Shown here: one piece after another, positions 12,812 to 25,149 of the stretch
Position numbering within the stretch: the first letter of the stretch is position 1
Layout: every line of letters starts with the position of its first letter
DNA from: Arctopsyche grandis
Lineage: Eukaryota; Arthropoda; Insecta; Trichoptera; Hydropsychidae
DNA: 64,000 nucleotides
Direction: 5' to 3'
Assembly: GCF_051622035.1 (NCBI RefSeq)
Contig: NC_135367.1
Coordinates: 7,228,501 to 7,292,500, forward strand
Position numbers and translations under genes: made by a program
The notes under the pieces: model-generated
Seen by the model: the letters and a program-made list of their open reading frames with translations, nothing else
Database searches by the model: none
Told to the model about the DNA's origin: nothing

Positions 12812-13422
12812 CAGTAGCCTCGCTAAGGTCCGTGCGGGGAGTGCCGTCTGCACCGGGTGACACCATTTTTGGGGTGACACCAAATTTTTCAAATTGAAAA
12901 ACGCTAATTCGACATATGTATGACGGTCCTCGAGGGGCTACAAGCTTATCTGCAATTTCTGTATATATACACTTTTTTGTATTTTTACAGCTAATGCCAA
13001 ATTCGTCTGGTGCAGCTATACATAGTATCAAATATGGGCCATAAAAGTTGTGCTCGAATTCCTGAGGAATCAGTGCATATACTTAAGTATACTTATAAGG
13101 TAAGAAGGTTAACTGATTCAGTCAAACGGAGATGCAATCCAGAAACAACGTTTGAACTTAACTTCTCTTTTGGCGCATCTTTCTCGTATGTCATAACAAT
13201 TAACAAATAGTAAATAAAAAAATATTTTAATATGAAGTATCGTTACTTTTCATTACATATCCGTACTTTTTGGCTCATTTGCTTGAAGGATTTTTAGCTC
13301 ATTTCTAATGTCAGTAGGTCACAACATTAATTTTTGAAGAGAATATTTTCAAATATTTGCTTTTTCTTCAAATTTTGTTTTACCGCACCCACCAGGTGAA
13401 ACCACCGCTAGCGACGCCACTG
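12812..13422. mobile_element. Non-autonomous hAT-type element (CAGTGGCGTCGCTAG ends)
   Basis: The left end reads CAGTAGCCTCGCTAAGG. The right end on the opposite strand reads CAGTGGCGTCGCTAGCGG. The flanks are TTTGTTAA and TTTGTTAT, a 7-of-8 match of the length that hAT transposases duplicate. Just inside the left end are GTGCCGTCTGCACC and GGGTGACACC. At about 611 bp it has no transposase. The CAGTGGCGT(A/C)GCTAG end type is common among animal hAT-derived MITEs. Confidence 0.82.
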
Positions 13423-13954
13423 TTTGTTATAATGGATCGGAGCCATGTGGGAACCGAAATTTTGGCCAAATTTCACGGACCAAACTGGGCGACTCCGTTA
13501 AATTTTTCACATAATCATTATAATTTATAAAATTAAAATTATTTTTTATACAAGGGAACAATATACTGATTGCGATTATTATTACTACTAAATCAATGAA
13601 CATCTAATATTAGCATTAAATATTTTCTGTAAACGGCGAGAACCAAAATTCTCCCTATGACTAGTTAAAAAAAATAGTACCTACACCAAGCACCTGTTTA
13701 GGTATATAATAAAAGAAGAGAATGTTGTTTGTAATATTTCCGCCAGATTTAATATATTATTTAATTTTAATATGCTAACAATACAGTCCATTTGAAACTT
13801 GCCCCGTCCAAAAATAGCACTGCTCTGTTAAAAATACAATATTGTAAGTAAAACGAATGTGATAAATTTCGCTTCGTGGCATTGACGTCACCATCAAACC
13901 AATTCACTATACCTTCCGTAAAGTAGTTTTACTTCAAAATTTCATACACATACA

Positions 13955-14332
13955 CAGGCCTGACGAGAAAGAGGGGAGCCGGGGTAAAGTTCCATGGCCA
14001 GGACTACTCGAGGGGCCCGTGTCGAGACGGCCAGCTGACATTAATATTTTATATTATTCTACATAAAATACACGAATTTATTTAATGCTCAATGTTTATC
14101 ATTCTTCGATCCACGCATTCTTTGTGTCCATGTGAAATTGTACCTGTTATATCATACATACTTATTCAATTATTTCAAAAAAAATAGCAACCAACATATA
14201 TGTATGTATTTTTCTAATAGTTCTAATGGATTTTTTGCATATCAATAATATATCTATAAGATCTTTTTTTAGTTTGTCATAGGGTCCGAAACTAATTTTT
14301 CCCAGGGCCCGGGATTCTTGGCAGCAGCCCTG
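13955..14332. mobile_element. Probable hAT-type element, decayed
   Basis: The left end is CAGGCCTGACGAGAAAGAGG and the right end on the opposite strand is CAGGGCTGCTGCCAAGAATC. Both are G-rich just inside the end (GGGGAGCC and CCCGGGCCCTGGG). The 8-bp flanks (CACATACA and TTTATACA) match only in the last five bases, so the target duplication is weak. No coding sequence. Confidence 0.5.
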
Positions 14333-15464
14333 TTTATACAAGTGAGAAAAAAGATAAAGTAACCTAATGAAAAGACAACTAAATTACACAACCTAAAAAA
14401 CAATCAGCATTTCAACTTTATAAGAAAGACATATTGTACATATGTATGTACATATATGTACTATCAGATAAGATCATGATGTAATTGAATAACCTTGTGT
14501 AGTGTATTTGGACCGAGGGATCTCTGATTAGAGAGGAATGCGGCGTTGAATTACATCGATCAGATCCCTCGTATATCTTCGTCCGAAAAGAACTGAAGAC
14601 AAACCCAACATGAAGACACTTCAAGTACACTGGAAAACTTAATATCGACCAAGTGCGTGTACAAAACTGGAAGAGGAAAAAAATAGAATAAAACACTATA
14701 CATGATTAATGACAGAAGTCGCGGTCGGTCGATGCTTCTGCTCTGCCTTCGGGGAATCCTCCTTATTACACTGTGATGAATTTGGATAAAGCACAATAAG
14801 TATTGTTCGACTAATGTTACCACAACAAAAAAACGTCCACTCTCGAGAAGCTGCCGGCCATTGTCGGTCCTGTGATTGAGTGAAGTATGTGGACTGGAGA
14901 AGAAAACATCAAGGAAAACTAGCGTTAAACTTTAACTAACCGCATAGCAGAAATTTTCAAACAATACACGTATTAAACGGAACGAATCATGAACGAGCAT
15001 AAGATCGACCAATTTATCTAACGATGAATCATTAAAATCATCGTTTTGGGTACGGTCCATTAAACGTCATCGTATCTCAATTTTCATCGACAGAATGCAC
15101 CGATTCAGTTTAGTCACATCCGTTCGGTCGAATAATGCATAAAAAATATTCAAAAAGTCATTAAGTGCTTCGCGGCATACTTTTTACAGCATAAGCTTGA
15201 AAAACATTGCTAAAATGGTTTATAGTTGGGTCATATCAACATCATTAGGATCCTCCAGACTGAGATGGCGAAGCAACAAATCGTCATCAAATGACTGATG
15301 CATTACCTGACTGTAATATGATTGATATCTTAACTAAGCTTATCTCATAATAAGTCAATGTACACAGAATCTACATAAAGTAACGGTGATATTCACTGTC
15401 ATGGCTAATGAGCGACGTACGAACGATATCTATGCTTTATCCACAAAAAATGGTTCACTTTTGT
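14333..15464. other. No gene seen
   Basis: Short open frames at 14418-14823 on the - strand overlap each other in two frames and show no domain. The sequence is otherwise AT-rich. Confidence 0.4.
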
Positions 15465-15560
15465 CAATGGCACCCAGACCTGAAATCCTTGTATTGACAT
15501 AGGTTTGACAGTGATTCCCATATTTGAAGAAATGTACAAGAAACTTGTTGGAAAAAAACC
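15465..15560 (-). repeat. Dispersed repeat core, third copy
   Basis: On the - strand it contains CATTTCTTCAAATATGGGAA, CACTGTCAAACCTATGTCAA and TACAAGGATTTC, matching 1490-1560 and 8085-8140. A TTCAGTGTTTGCGCC stretch at about 15620 may be the remains of the GGCGAAAAC end. Confidence 0.55.
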
Positions 15561-15647
15561 CCTTGCGGTGTGAGACTGATTTTTCACCACAGAAGGCCAA
15601 GAGCGCACCCATGCCATCAGATTCAGTGTTTGCGCCTTAAAGCTTCA

Positions 15648-15967
15648 ACCAGCTGCGTGGACTAGTGGTTAGCATACTATGTTTTCGATTGGTACGAGTC
15701 CTGCTGCTGGCCAACCTTGGTTTGTGACTCCAGATTGTTTCCTATCAGTTTTCCAATTGTTCTGTAAAAATTGGCATCTCCTTTTCTATCTCTCTTCTTA
15801 ATCTCAAGTTATTCAGCGTGTTGAGGTTTGCAAATTTGATCATATAATGGTGCAGAAATTTCTCCATATATGTCATTCGCATTGTATAAAATGTATATTT
15901 ACTGTATTGTATCTTCATACGTGCACTCGTAAAGACCATTTTTCATGTTCTATGAATCAATAAAGTT
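15648..15967 (+). repeat. tRNA-derived SINE, copy 3
   Basis: Starts with GTGGACTAGTGGTTAGCATA (A-box region). The B box is damaged (GGTACGAGTCC). Then come GTTTGTGACTCCAG, CTCAAGTTATTCAGCG, CATTGTATAAAATG and ATGTTCTATGAATCAATAAA. This is the most complete + strand copy and lets the body order of the family be read directly. Confidence 0.8.
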
Positions 15968-17419
15968 AAAAACACATATTTTTAAATGCACAAACAGATA
16001 AAGGTTGACTAAATCCAGATGTTAATAGCTGCAGGGGGGTCAACCGGGTGTGAAGAGAATGACACTATCCGAGTAAGCCAGAGTGCACGTGTACATGCAA
16101 ATATACAAACATCTCTTTATAATTCTTTGGAAATTAAAAAAATATCACCAATCACATAATGCATATGTACATACATATGTAGGTATAGATATATTGACTT
16201 TATATTAAATACCTTGAACAAAATTTGTTGAGTAATGTTCTAAAGTAGATTTAATGTACTGAAAGACAGACATGTCCTTTAATCAATTTTCACATACTTA
16301 AAGACCATTAGCTGTAAAAGTTTTAGAACTCGCCTCGACTTCAGTGCCACTCTAACTAAGAAACGCGAATTTATCAATTTCGTGGAACACGTCTAACTAC
16401 ATACATACATATGTACCTAACTAACTACTTATAAGCTTGTTAGCAGAGCAGGTGTGCCACATTTTACACAAATGTATGAACATGTATATGTATAATGAGA
16501 AAATTTAGAAATATTTGCTAAAAATCTCATAAAATATATTTGATTAAGGGATGTGACACGACAAAAGCGATAAACCGTTTTCCTCCGCTGTCACAAAACC
16601 AAGATGAGATCGCCATGTTTGCCGTCTCCGACGCTAAATAGAAAGCCTGCTTAGATTCGATCTGAAATCCCATTTCCTAGTTTATACGTAATGGGATAAA
16701 TAACTAAATCGCTACACGCGTGGATTCTAAACGGATTGTAATGTCAATATCGTATTAAAACTTCAAATTAAACAAACTCCCCCCCCCCCCATCGAGAAGC
16801 CAATACTATTTCGACTGCCAAAACAACGAATCATATGTACATATTTAGGTAGATATGTAGGTAGATAGTAGAATATATAATATATGTACTCGTGTACGTA
16901 TATCCTCTAATTGCTTTTGGTTAGATTCTATAAACGGATTCCAATGTCCGTCGATAAATCCATAATGTCTTTTTAAAAAAGCGGCTACCGCTCCAGTTTC
17001 AATACTATCTAGAAATGGTTCAATATCTCATTCTGTCACAATACGATTTCTTATTAAGGAGAACTAACGGCGGAATTCCTCCAGTTGGTTTGAATCCTCA
17101 GGATACATTAAAAAAATCAATACTGACAACACAGATAAGGAATAAAAAAGAACTTGAGGTACAATACGTTATAACAGGGTTACCCCAAACTACATATGTA
17201 CATATATTCTGTGAAGTATGTGCAAATGTTCGGTGAAAATTTATCAATATCAAAATGCGGCTTAAGTGTATGCATTTTATAAAAACTGTCTGCCCTGTAA
17301 AATAACCAACATTTTTCGTGGAAGAAACAGTTTGAGAAACTTGCTTAGGTATATTTCCTCTGAACTTCGAAGAAACTTCTCATTATTTCGTTTTGTTCTC
17401 CAGCTTCTAAATGGTAATA
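15968..17419. other. No gene seen
   Basis: AT-rich DNA with a C-homopolymer at 16779-16790. An open frame at 17015-17236 (+) has no recognisable domain and no clear splice sites. Confidence 0.35.
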
Positions 17420-17612
17420 CGTCATGCGCGTCGTTAATGGAACGGTTGTCAATTATTTGCGAAATAGACATTAAAATTTGATGATTGTACTTCCTACCCG
17501 CACAGTACTTTATCAGATGGCTCCTATTCCATGAGCTATCCGACTTCTTCATGAAATCGTTGCTGCCGTGCCTGAATGTAATATTTTCCACCTCGGTGAG
17601 CGTAATTGTCAG
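17420..17612 (-). repeat. Interspersed repeat, shared with 58265-58555
   Basis: On the - strand, GAGGTGGAAAATATTACATTC, GCAGCAACGATTTCAT, TGGAATAGGAGCCAT, AATCATCAAATTTTAATG and GCATGACGTATTACC appear in the same order as AGGTGGAAAATATCACATTC and its followers at 58265-58555. The 104-aa open frame here (17277-17591) is therefore repeat-derived. The repeat class is unknown; a LINE body is possible. Confidence 0.65.
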
Positions 17613-19207
17613 ATTATTTTAACCTATTTGTCTGGTAGCCTGCGCTCATCATTAGTTTGATAATTGTATGAATGGATTTCAATCTTCTCTTTTCTATTTG
17701 GGCTTCACTTATAAATATGTATTTTTTTCTGTATTATTATACATTTTTTCTGATAGATTTTCGAGCATTGTAGCGCATTAGAGATGCCACTTAATTAAAA
17801 TACTGACAAATCGATGGTCAGTAATAAATGTTACCAATCAAATATTAAATAAAAATGTTTCTATTGTGTAAATCAAAACGATGAATAAATTCATAACTAC
17901 GCCAATGTAATAAACCAAATTCAAATCGAATAATTTATCATAAAATTATTACAACCCAAGCTAAACTAATTCGTCCAATTAATTTTGATCCTCAAACCGG
18001 ACAATAAGGCAAATTAATACCATAAAGGAAATTATAAGATTATGAAACAACACAAATAGACAAAAGAAGTGCTTAAATATTTAATAATTCAGTAATACAA
18101 TGTATGTTATATTATACCTTTTTTGACGCAAAATACGTACTTTTTATATTCGCTTACGCATATGAAATTACGTATATAAAATTGGAGATTAAAATGCTAA
18201 TTGATTTCAACAATTATAATTAATTTTCCTAGTGACTTAGACCTAGAGAAAATCCGCATTATTGTGTCAGTCATGTGAAAAAAATGTATGAAATTTCGAT
18301 AAAATTAGGTATTTACATTTTTGCAAAATAATCTTAAAAATAATAGATAAGAAAATACATCGGCAGTTTTATTTAACTGCAGTACAGATTCGTTGAGACA
18401 ATCGGGCAGTATGATAATAATGTGTATGTGAATTAGGATTGCAATTTACCTTCAAATTTCTTAAACCGGAAAACGGTAAATGATTTTTTTCGGTGGTAGG
18501 AAACTTTTTCCGGTGGTAGGTATATCGATATTTACCGGTAAAATTTTTTTTTGTGGATTAGATAACTGTATGTGGCTACTTTTCTTAAAAACGTTAACCT
18601 ACATAGATTGAATCATGAATGATTAAAAATAAAATATATTTAATTTAATTTAATTTTTATAAAATATATTAAATTTAATTTAATTATTATAAAATATATT
18701 AAATTTAATTTAATTTTTATAAAATATAATTAATTTAATTTTTATATATTTAATTGTTTAATATGAAAAAAAAATGGTAAAAACTACCTACCTACATATT
18801 ATATAAAACACCAATAGAAAAATTAATTAATTAATTAAATAAATTTTCAATAGATGGCGAAATGCTCAGAGATTTATTTCCCCCAGAGGAAACATTGGTA
18901 GCAAACAGTATATACATATATAGTTTTTTTCTTTCGATATTATATTCATATATTTTGTTGGCAGTGGTTTAGCTGTGACGTACATATGTATGTCGAATCG
19001 AAACGACTATTAATAGTACGGCGAGCGTTATCTCAGATACACAGACAGCGATAGTATACATATATGCATAGATTTTGAGTCTCTTCATTTTTAGACGTAT
19101 GAAATTAGGATGGAGTGCATTTGGACGAATGAATGTTGTTTTTAAATAAAAAATTCCCCTGTCTGAAGAAAAAGATCTCCGATCAATGCGTTTTGCCAGT
19201 GATGATT
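17613..19207. other. AT-rich DNA with an A/T minisatellite and a repeat fragment
   Basis: About 18620-18750 is a degenerate tandem array built on TAAAATATATTAAATTTAAT. About 18755-18870 (GGTAAAAACTACCTACC, ATAAAACACCAATAGAAAAA, then an AATT run) matches repeats at 29040-29130 and, inverted, 59445-59545. No gene seen. Confidence 0.5.
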
Positions 19208-19720
19208 AGTCACCGGAGCCTGAGGGGGCCGTGTATTGTTCAAAGGTTGTAAATGCATTGTTAAAGGTTTGCCGAACAATGGATAGCACTGTGACTATCC
19301 TACCTCTAGTGATGATATATGGATGTGAAACTCGGACATTGAACGCCAAGATGCTACACAAAGTCCAATGCACTCAAAGAAATATGGAACGCTGTATGCT
19401 CAGCATAACGAGGAAACACAGGAAGCGGAATACGTGGATGAGAAGTATGACGGGGGTAGTTGACATAGTAGATAAAGAGTAAAGAGTTTGAACCGGCAAT
19501 GGGCGGGCGATGTGGCGAATGGATGAAAGGTGGACAAAATAATGCTTGAATTCTAACCGCGAGAATGCAAAAGGGTAAAAGGAAGGCCGCAGGGAAGATG
19601 GGTAGACGAAATTACGAAAATGTGTGCGGTGAAATGGATGAGAGTTGCGCAAAACAGAGATGAGCGGAAACGTGTTGGAGAGGCCTTCATCCAGCAGTGA
19701 ATGGTGAATGGCTGTGATAT
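19208..19720 (+). pseudogene. RTE-like LINE, 3' end of reverse transcriptase ORF
   Basis: The first frame gives YGCETRTLNAKMLHKVQCTQ, then a segment with RNMERCMLSITRKHRKR, the conserved region after the reverse transcriptase palm in RTE-like non-LTR retrotransposons (family pattern: YGSETW... MERAMLG... R.RN). After a frameshift, another frame reads GRPQGRWVDEITKM, KWMRVAQNRDE and EAFIQQ followed by a stop, the usual C-terminus of this group. The 5' part is missing, so it is a dead, 5'-truncated copy. Confidence 0.82.
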
Positions 19721-19739
19721 ATGTAAGTGACATCTCACG

Positions 19740-20555
19740 TTTGAAAGTATCAAACGGCCGATTGTTTTTTTTACCCGAGTAGGGATTTGGTAAATTCGCA
19801 ACACACCCCCTCCCAACCCTCCAACCCTTGAAAGGTCACGCGACCGTTCCACATTTGTCGCGTGTAGACACGACGTAACTTTGATGCCAACTAGGACGAT
19901 CTCTTAACGACTATCGACCGACGGGTTCCATAATGAGGCAAAAATTTCCAACGTCACATTACACTCAAGGCAACAAACAAATAAGCTCCAATCAATAAAA
20001 CGGACAGCTTTACACACGAATAAATAAGTGGCAGTCAACGGTTGCGGCAACACTACTAGATAAGAAGAGGGAGGGGTTATCGCAATACTCGACGACGGTT
20101 CATTCATGTGTTCCAAACACGTGTACCACATACTACATACATATGTGGGTATCTGCTGGGTACCTGGAAGCAGCGCAATAATTAACCGGCGAAAAGCACC
20201 TCAGCAGCAGCTGCTGCCGCAAAACGTGGCAACAGCGCTCGCAGACGGACAGGTACCCACAAGTATATCCATCTCTCTACCTGGCGAGGTGGTCGTACCT
20301 TGTACCTGCTGCTGCCGATGTTGCTGATGCTTTTGATGCAGTATCCACAGCTGACCAGACCGGTTCTGCACACTGCCTGTGTGTATATCCACCTCTACTT
20401 TCCTCCCGTCCTCCCACCTCACCCCCCGCCAGGTGGCCGATTCACCATCAAAACAAAATACGCCATGAATTATTGAACAGTTCGCACGGTGAGGAGTGCG
20501 TGTGCGTCAAGTGCGACTCTTTTCGTGTCAATTAAGACACAATTTTTGAATATAG
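19740..20555. other. GC-richer region with CAG/CTG-type runs, possible 5' exon or promoter
   Basis: Between about 20100 and 20450 the sequence is much richer in G+C (CAGCAGCAGCTGCTGCCGC; TACCTGCTGCTGCCG; CCTCCCACCTCACCCCCC). No frame is open throughout and both strands give only short frames. Its position just upstream of the exon-like block at 20556-20651 makes a 5' untranslated exon or promoter conceivable. Confidence 0.3.
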
Positions 20556-20651
20556 GACGTCCTGCCGAGGATACGTTCTATGAGCTGTTCAATTCGACTG
20601 AATATTTAGACAGTTTGGCCCGAGGGGTTCACCCCACATCTGGAAGCATCT
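20556..20651 (+). CDS. Candidate internal coding exon, unknown protein
   Basis: A 96-base block bounded by a plausible acceptor (TTTTTGAATATAG) and a strong donor (TCT then GTGAGTAT). One frame is open throughout and gives RPAEDTFYELFNSTEYLDSL then ARGVHPTSGSI, with a potential N-glycosylation site (NST). Codon use is more balanced than in the AT-rich flanks. The exon would enter with two bases completing a codon and leave one base over. I do not recognise the peptide, and no partner exon was identified. It could be a chance frame. Confidence 0.4.
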
Positions 20652-22835
20652 GTGAGTATATTTCAAATGTCAAGTAATGCTGGTTAACGAATTGAACGCC
20701 TGCACGCCATCACCCCTTCTGATGCGTTTTGACACAACTGTGAATAAACTTGAAACATACGAATATATCTAAATTGATCAAAAACTACACTTGACAAATT
20801 AAAATAGTCCATTTTACAATACAATGCTCATAAAAGCGGACAATATTTAGAAGGTCGATTGTTAATTTTACTTAGCCTAATTATGTATTTTTGTCCATGC
20901 ACACATCTAAATACAAATTCATATTTTAGAACGTCATCATCTTATCTCAATACTATTCTAAAGGATGTCACTCACGGAGCGATTTATAGGCCGATAAATA
21001 AGTAGCTACGAATTTTTTTGCAGCAAGCGACGCTAAAACCGACTCTGTATGAGATTTAGGAGAGAATCTTTCGAATACGTTTCTTATATTGTATTATTTT
21101 GTGAAAAATAACGACAGTTTGACAGGCTACCCTACATAAAGATGCTCAAAAACATTTACTTATTGTTTTTTTGAAAAACATTGTATTATAATTCAATTAT
21201 AAAAGTATCCACAAATTTACTAATCTGTCTGGCGATGCAGTTTTGCAGAAATCATATATTTTTTTCGGATAAGACTTTTAATATTAATCCAAAATTAGAT
21301 TCGACAAAATATATTTTTGTTCGGCACCATTCTCAGAATCGAAATCGGGAAATTCCCCCAAAAAATCTCTACATACATATGTATCTCAAGACATTTTCAG
21401 TTCGCATGCCCTTGTCAGTATCAGTAGAAAGCAATGGACCCTTGCTAGATTTTCGTTATACAAACGCCTACAGGAAAAATTTCAGCATAATAAATTTTAA
21501 AAATAACATACATTCTTATTTATGTTAATATTTTCATCCAAAAAGCAAAGCACGCCCACAAACGACTTTTTCTCGAATTCTCGAAATCGAACAGGCCAAA
21601 CGTTAAAACTTTGAGCGAAAAAGCTTGGTAATTCGACACTAATATAATAACAAAACCAGCGAATATCCAGTAGGTACATATGGTAAATTCAATATTCGCA
21701 GTTCGTAATAACCACCTGTTTATTTTTCTATTCTTGCGCGGAATAAGGCACGGGCACATCATACAAATAATAACAATAACATATGTACGTCCGATAAGAT
21801 CTCGCTAAAAAAGGGGAAAGATCACGGCTTTCGGCATCCTTGTTCAGAATATAAAAAAAACCTACCTACCCAAGAATGCTGCGATACCGATTTACAAACA
21901 CATCCAAAATCAGATAAACCTTAGCCCGTTGAAAATCAAACCGACAGATAGCAATTAGTCGAATAGATTCGGTCCAGATAAAATCATCGGTCTTTCTAGG
22001 AGTCTCAATAGCGACATTATTGCACAATCGGCGAATTTCATTTCGAATTCGATACCTTTATTTGTTGAAGTGCGAACGTGGTTTATCGCATTCGCGTTTA
22101 TCTTCGCACGTGTTAACCCCATAGGCATACGGGTCCGTACAAATATTCCATTCTATTAGTATTAGCCTTCTATGCGAGTGGCTTTTTAATGGTTTTTAAA
22201 CTTATATGCAGACAGGGCTGCGGAGTCATTAATTATATAACCTATTAGTGAAGTAAAGATATATATGAGAGATAATGAGGGCGTGTAATGCAAATTTTAT
22301 AAAATATAGAGTGAAAAAGATAAAGTTACAGGCATTTAAATAATTCAAATCTGACAAAACGAGTGGGGGGCGGAAAGTCAAGCAAACAAGTCTAGTGGCT
22401 ATTGACAATGGGTGAGTTGTCACCATATCCAAAAGTTTTGGATTCTTAAACATGGTTATTACGATTATTGTTCACCGACTTGGCGGAATGAGTTGAAATC
22501 TCTACAGCGGCCAAACCTCGCAAAATGGCAAAGTTTTAAAGCGATCGGACTAATTGACGAAGTGAAACTAATAAAAACCTTGTAAAAAAATCGGGTGACT
22601 CCGATTCCGATTCAGCATTTTTGCTACGATTGATCTGATAAGTAGTGTTTCTATCTTTGTCTTTTTCTCATTACGCATATTAGAGAAGACATAAACAAGT
22701 GTTAAGACCTGAAATCCTAATAAAAGTAGTGGTAAATGACCCAGACTGATAAATCAAAAATGGCGGCAATTAGAGGGCTATTATTTTTAATAACTAATTA
22801 TCTTCAAATATATATTAAAAGTATTCACCTATTTT
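20652..22835. other. No gene seen
   Basis: AT-rich DNA. CAGGGCTGCGGAGTC at about 22213 and GACTCCGATTCCGATTC at about 22600 look like worn ends of a further hAT-type MITE. Short frames at 21181-21528 (+) and 22229-22453 (-) lack any support. Confidence 0.4.
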
Positions 22836-23137
22836 AAATTAAAAATACAAAACATTATAAGATTTTTTTTAAAGGAATTGAAACATGAATGCAATGCAAT
22901 TTTTATACAAATCAGCAAATTTTGAAATGCTGAAAACTCGGAAATTGCGAGAAATGTGTAAAGGCTGCCAATTTGTTGGAACCTTTTCAAATGAAAATCA
23001 GATAAATCGGGCAACTCTGATTGGAAACGACCGACCTGGAGTCACAAACCAAGGTCTGGCCAGCAGCAACCAGTGGGACTCGAACCCGTGACCACTATGT
23101 TCGAAAGCATATACGCTAACCACTAGTCCACGCTGTT
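22836..23137 (-). repeat. tRNA-derived SINE, copy 4
   Basis: On the - strand: GTGGACTAGTGGTTAGCGTA (A-box region), GGTCACGGGTTCGAGTCCC (B box, the best-preserved match in the window), CTTGGTTTGTGACTCCAGG, then a diverged body. The body differs from copies 1-3 but matches the 40287-40705 copy (GGTTCCAACAAATTG), so at least two subfamilies share one head. Confidence 0.8.
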
Positions 23138-24649
23138 GTTTGATAATATGTTGCGAATTTAAAATCAAAACAAGGCTGGCCGAATATACATATTTTGAAT
23201 AAATTAATATTCTAACAGCATTCGATACCGACTGGGACAACATTAGGGTAATTTATACGTAAACACAAGACGTTTTAACATCGAAAATATACATGTCGAA
23301 AATCGCATACATATTTATATGCGACTTTTGCGCCGGATAGGAAACGTAATCATCGGTGACATTTTTTTCAGTCATTAGTGACATCATTGGCTATGCGCTC
23401 TGAATAAATTCGTTATTTTTTTATGTAACATGAAAAAAGAGGAAGTTCGTTATGTGAGCTATTTAAAATTCGCATCTGATCAAAATATATTTACTTTTCA
23501 GAAGGTCGATACATTAACTGATTTGTGATTTCAATGCAAGTACTACTAAATCATGTACAGTCTAATGAGTTTCATGAACATGGATTATTATCAAGAAACT
23601 TTTAAGTGTGTAGATATTTGGGAACTTTGGCATAATATATTCATAGTCTATAATTACTCATATAAATTTACCTTGAAAGTCTGAAAGTATATATGTATGT
23701 ATGTACATACTTCTTGCTCGTCTGCGGATGAAAAAGCTTATGAAAGTAGGTTTTCCATAAAACCGTAAAATTCAACTGTACACGATTCTTTGACGGCGCA
23801 TACGAAATGTATAATTAAAACTCGGAGTTTCATTTTCAGTTAAAAATATTTTTCACAAGAATCATCTTTGTTATGGAAAATTGGAAATATTCATTAAATA
23901 TTATTATTTATTTTGCATATTTGCATAACGTTTTTTTACAATATATTTGTGTGATTACAAATGATAACTAGAAGTATGTACCTTATAGATAAGTATGTAC
24001 AGTAGATACAAAACGATACTTGTTTGCGAATCGGTAACTTATTTCATAAATTTTTATGTATGCTAAATATGTATGAGAATAAAATTTTGAATTTCATTAT
24101 AAGATGTCATAACAAGCATTAAAATAAAAATAACCAAGGACAGACTAGACTAGCTCTGTTTACTTTCCAGATCAATACATACCAGATTGAAATATTTTGA
24201 ACGATAAATAAATTTACTGTAGGCTCAAATCTGAAAAAAAAGGCGATCGTAACTCTAATAATAAAATCTAAATAAGCTTAAAAGTTTGATTTTTAATACA
24301 AACAATGAACTTTAACGAGTTTTACCAAAATACTATACACACTATGTATGTACTTAGGATCTGTATAAATTATATACTTTTGGGTACCTATTACATAAAT
24401 TAGTAGCAATTTGATAGTAGTATTTGAATATTTTCCAAACGAACTAATTTTATTATTTCGACCTACACGATATTCTATTTGATTCGATATACACATGTAC
24501 ATATTAGATTAGGATTTTGTAAAAACTGTTGACCTTTCGAAACTTAATCTAAATTTTTGAATCTTCAACTAGATATTTGAAATATTTGGTAGCTCTAGTA
24601 GTAGTTTTAGGGCTCAACACATTATCATCATTTATTCATGTTATAAATT
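23138..24649. other. No gene seen
   Basis: AT-rich DNA with only short, unsupported open frames. Confidence 0.4.
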
Positions 24650-24915
24650 GTAATCATTATTCATCATCTTTTACAGGCATTCGCCACCCACTTGTGGATG
24701 AAATTCTCATTCATCTCTGTTTTGGGCAACTATCATCATATAACTTTTTCTAATTCAACCATCTAATCAGTGGCTTTTCTAACACCCCTTTTACATTCTT
24801 TCGGGTACCATCAAGCACTTCTTTCTTCCATTTTTCGTTCTTCTTCATAGCTACGTGACCCATCCATTGTCAATACAATTTATTCACTTGATCCACTATA
24901 TCAACTGTATAGTGG
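24650..24915 (-). pseudogene. RTE-like LINE 3' fragment, inverted
   Basis: On the - strand one frame gives WMGHVAMKKNEKWKKEVLDG then KPLIRW, matching the WAGHIARR...WT..V..W....GKR..GRP..RW pattern at the C-terminus of RTE-like elements. GTTGCCCAAAACAGAGATGA and TTCATCCAC..GTGG..GGCGAATGCC follow, the same end as at 19208-19720. Several frameshifts. Confidence 0.75.
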
Positions 24916-24939
24916 ATCGGCATAACGATAAGAAATAGG

Positions 24940-25140
24940 AAACGGAATATGTGGGTGAGAAGTATAATTATATCTTCAGACAAAATAAGTGCTGGAATGG
25001 TACCCGAGAGAATGTAAACGGGTGAAAGGAAGGCTGATGAAGATGGATGGATGACTTTAGAAGAATAGAGAGTTGCACAGATTTAATTGAAGCGTTTAGG
25101 AGAGACCTTCATCCAGCAGTAGATGGTGAATGTCTGTAAG
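24940..25140 (+). pseudogene. RTE-like LINE 3' fragment, + strand
   Basis: Contains GTGAAAGGAAGGCTG and ACCTTCATCCAGCAGTAGATGGTGAATG, equivalent to the terminal segment of the copy at 19208-19720. With the neighbouring inverted fragments it forms a head-to-head cluster of LINE ends. Confidence 0.7.
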
Positions 25141-25149
25141 TGATGATTA

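Noticed and set aside
17277-17591. 104-aa - strand frame that looked gene-like
   Set aside because: The underlying DNA is an interspersed repeat also present at 58265-58555, with stops in that copy.
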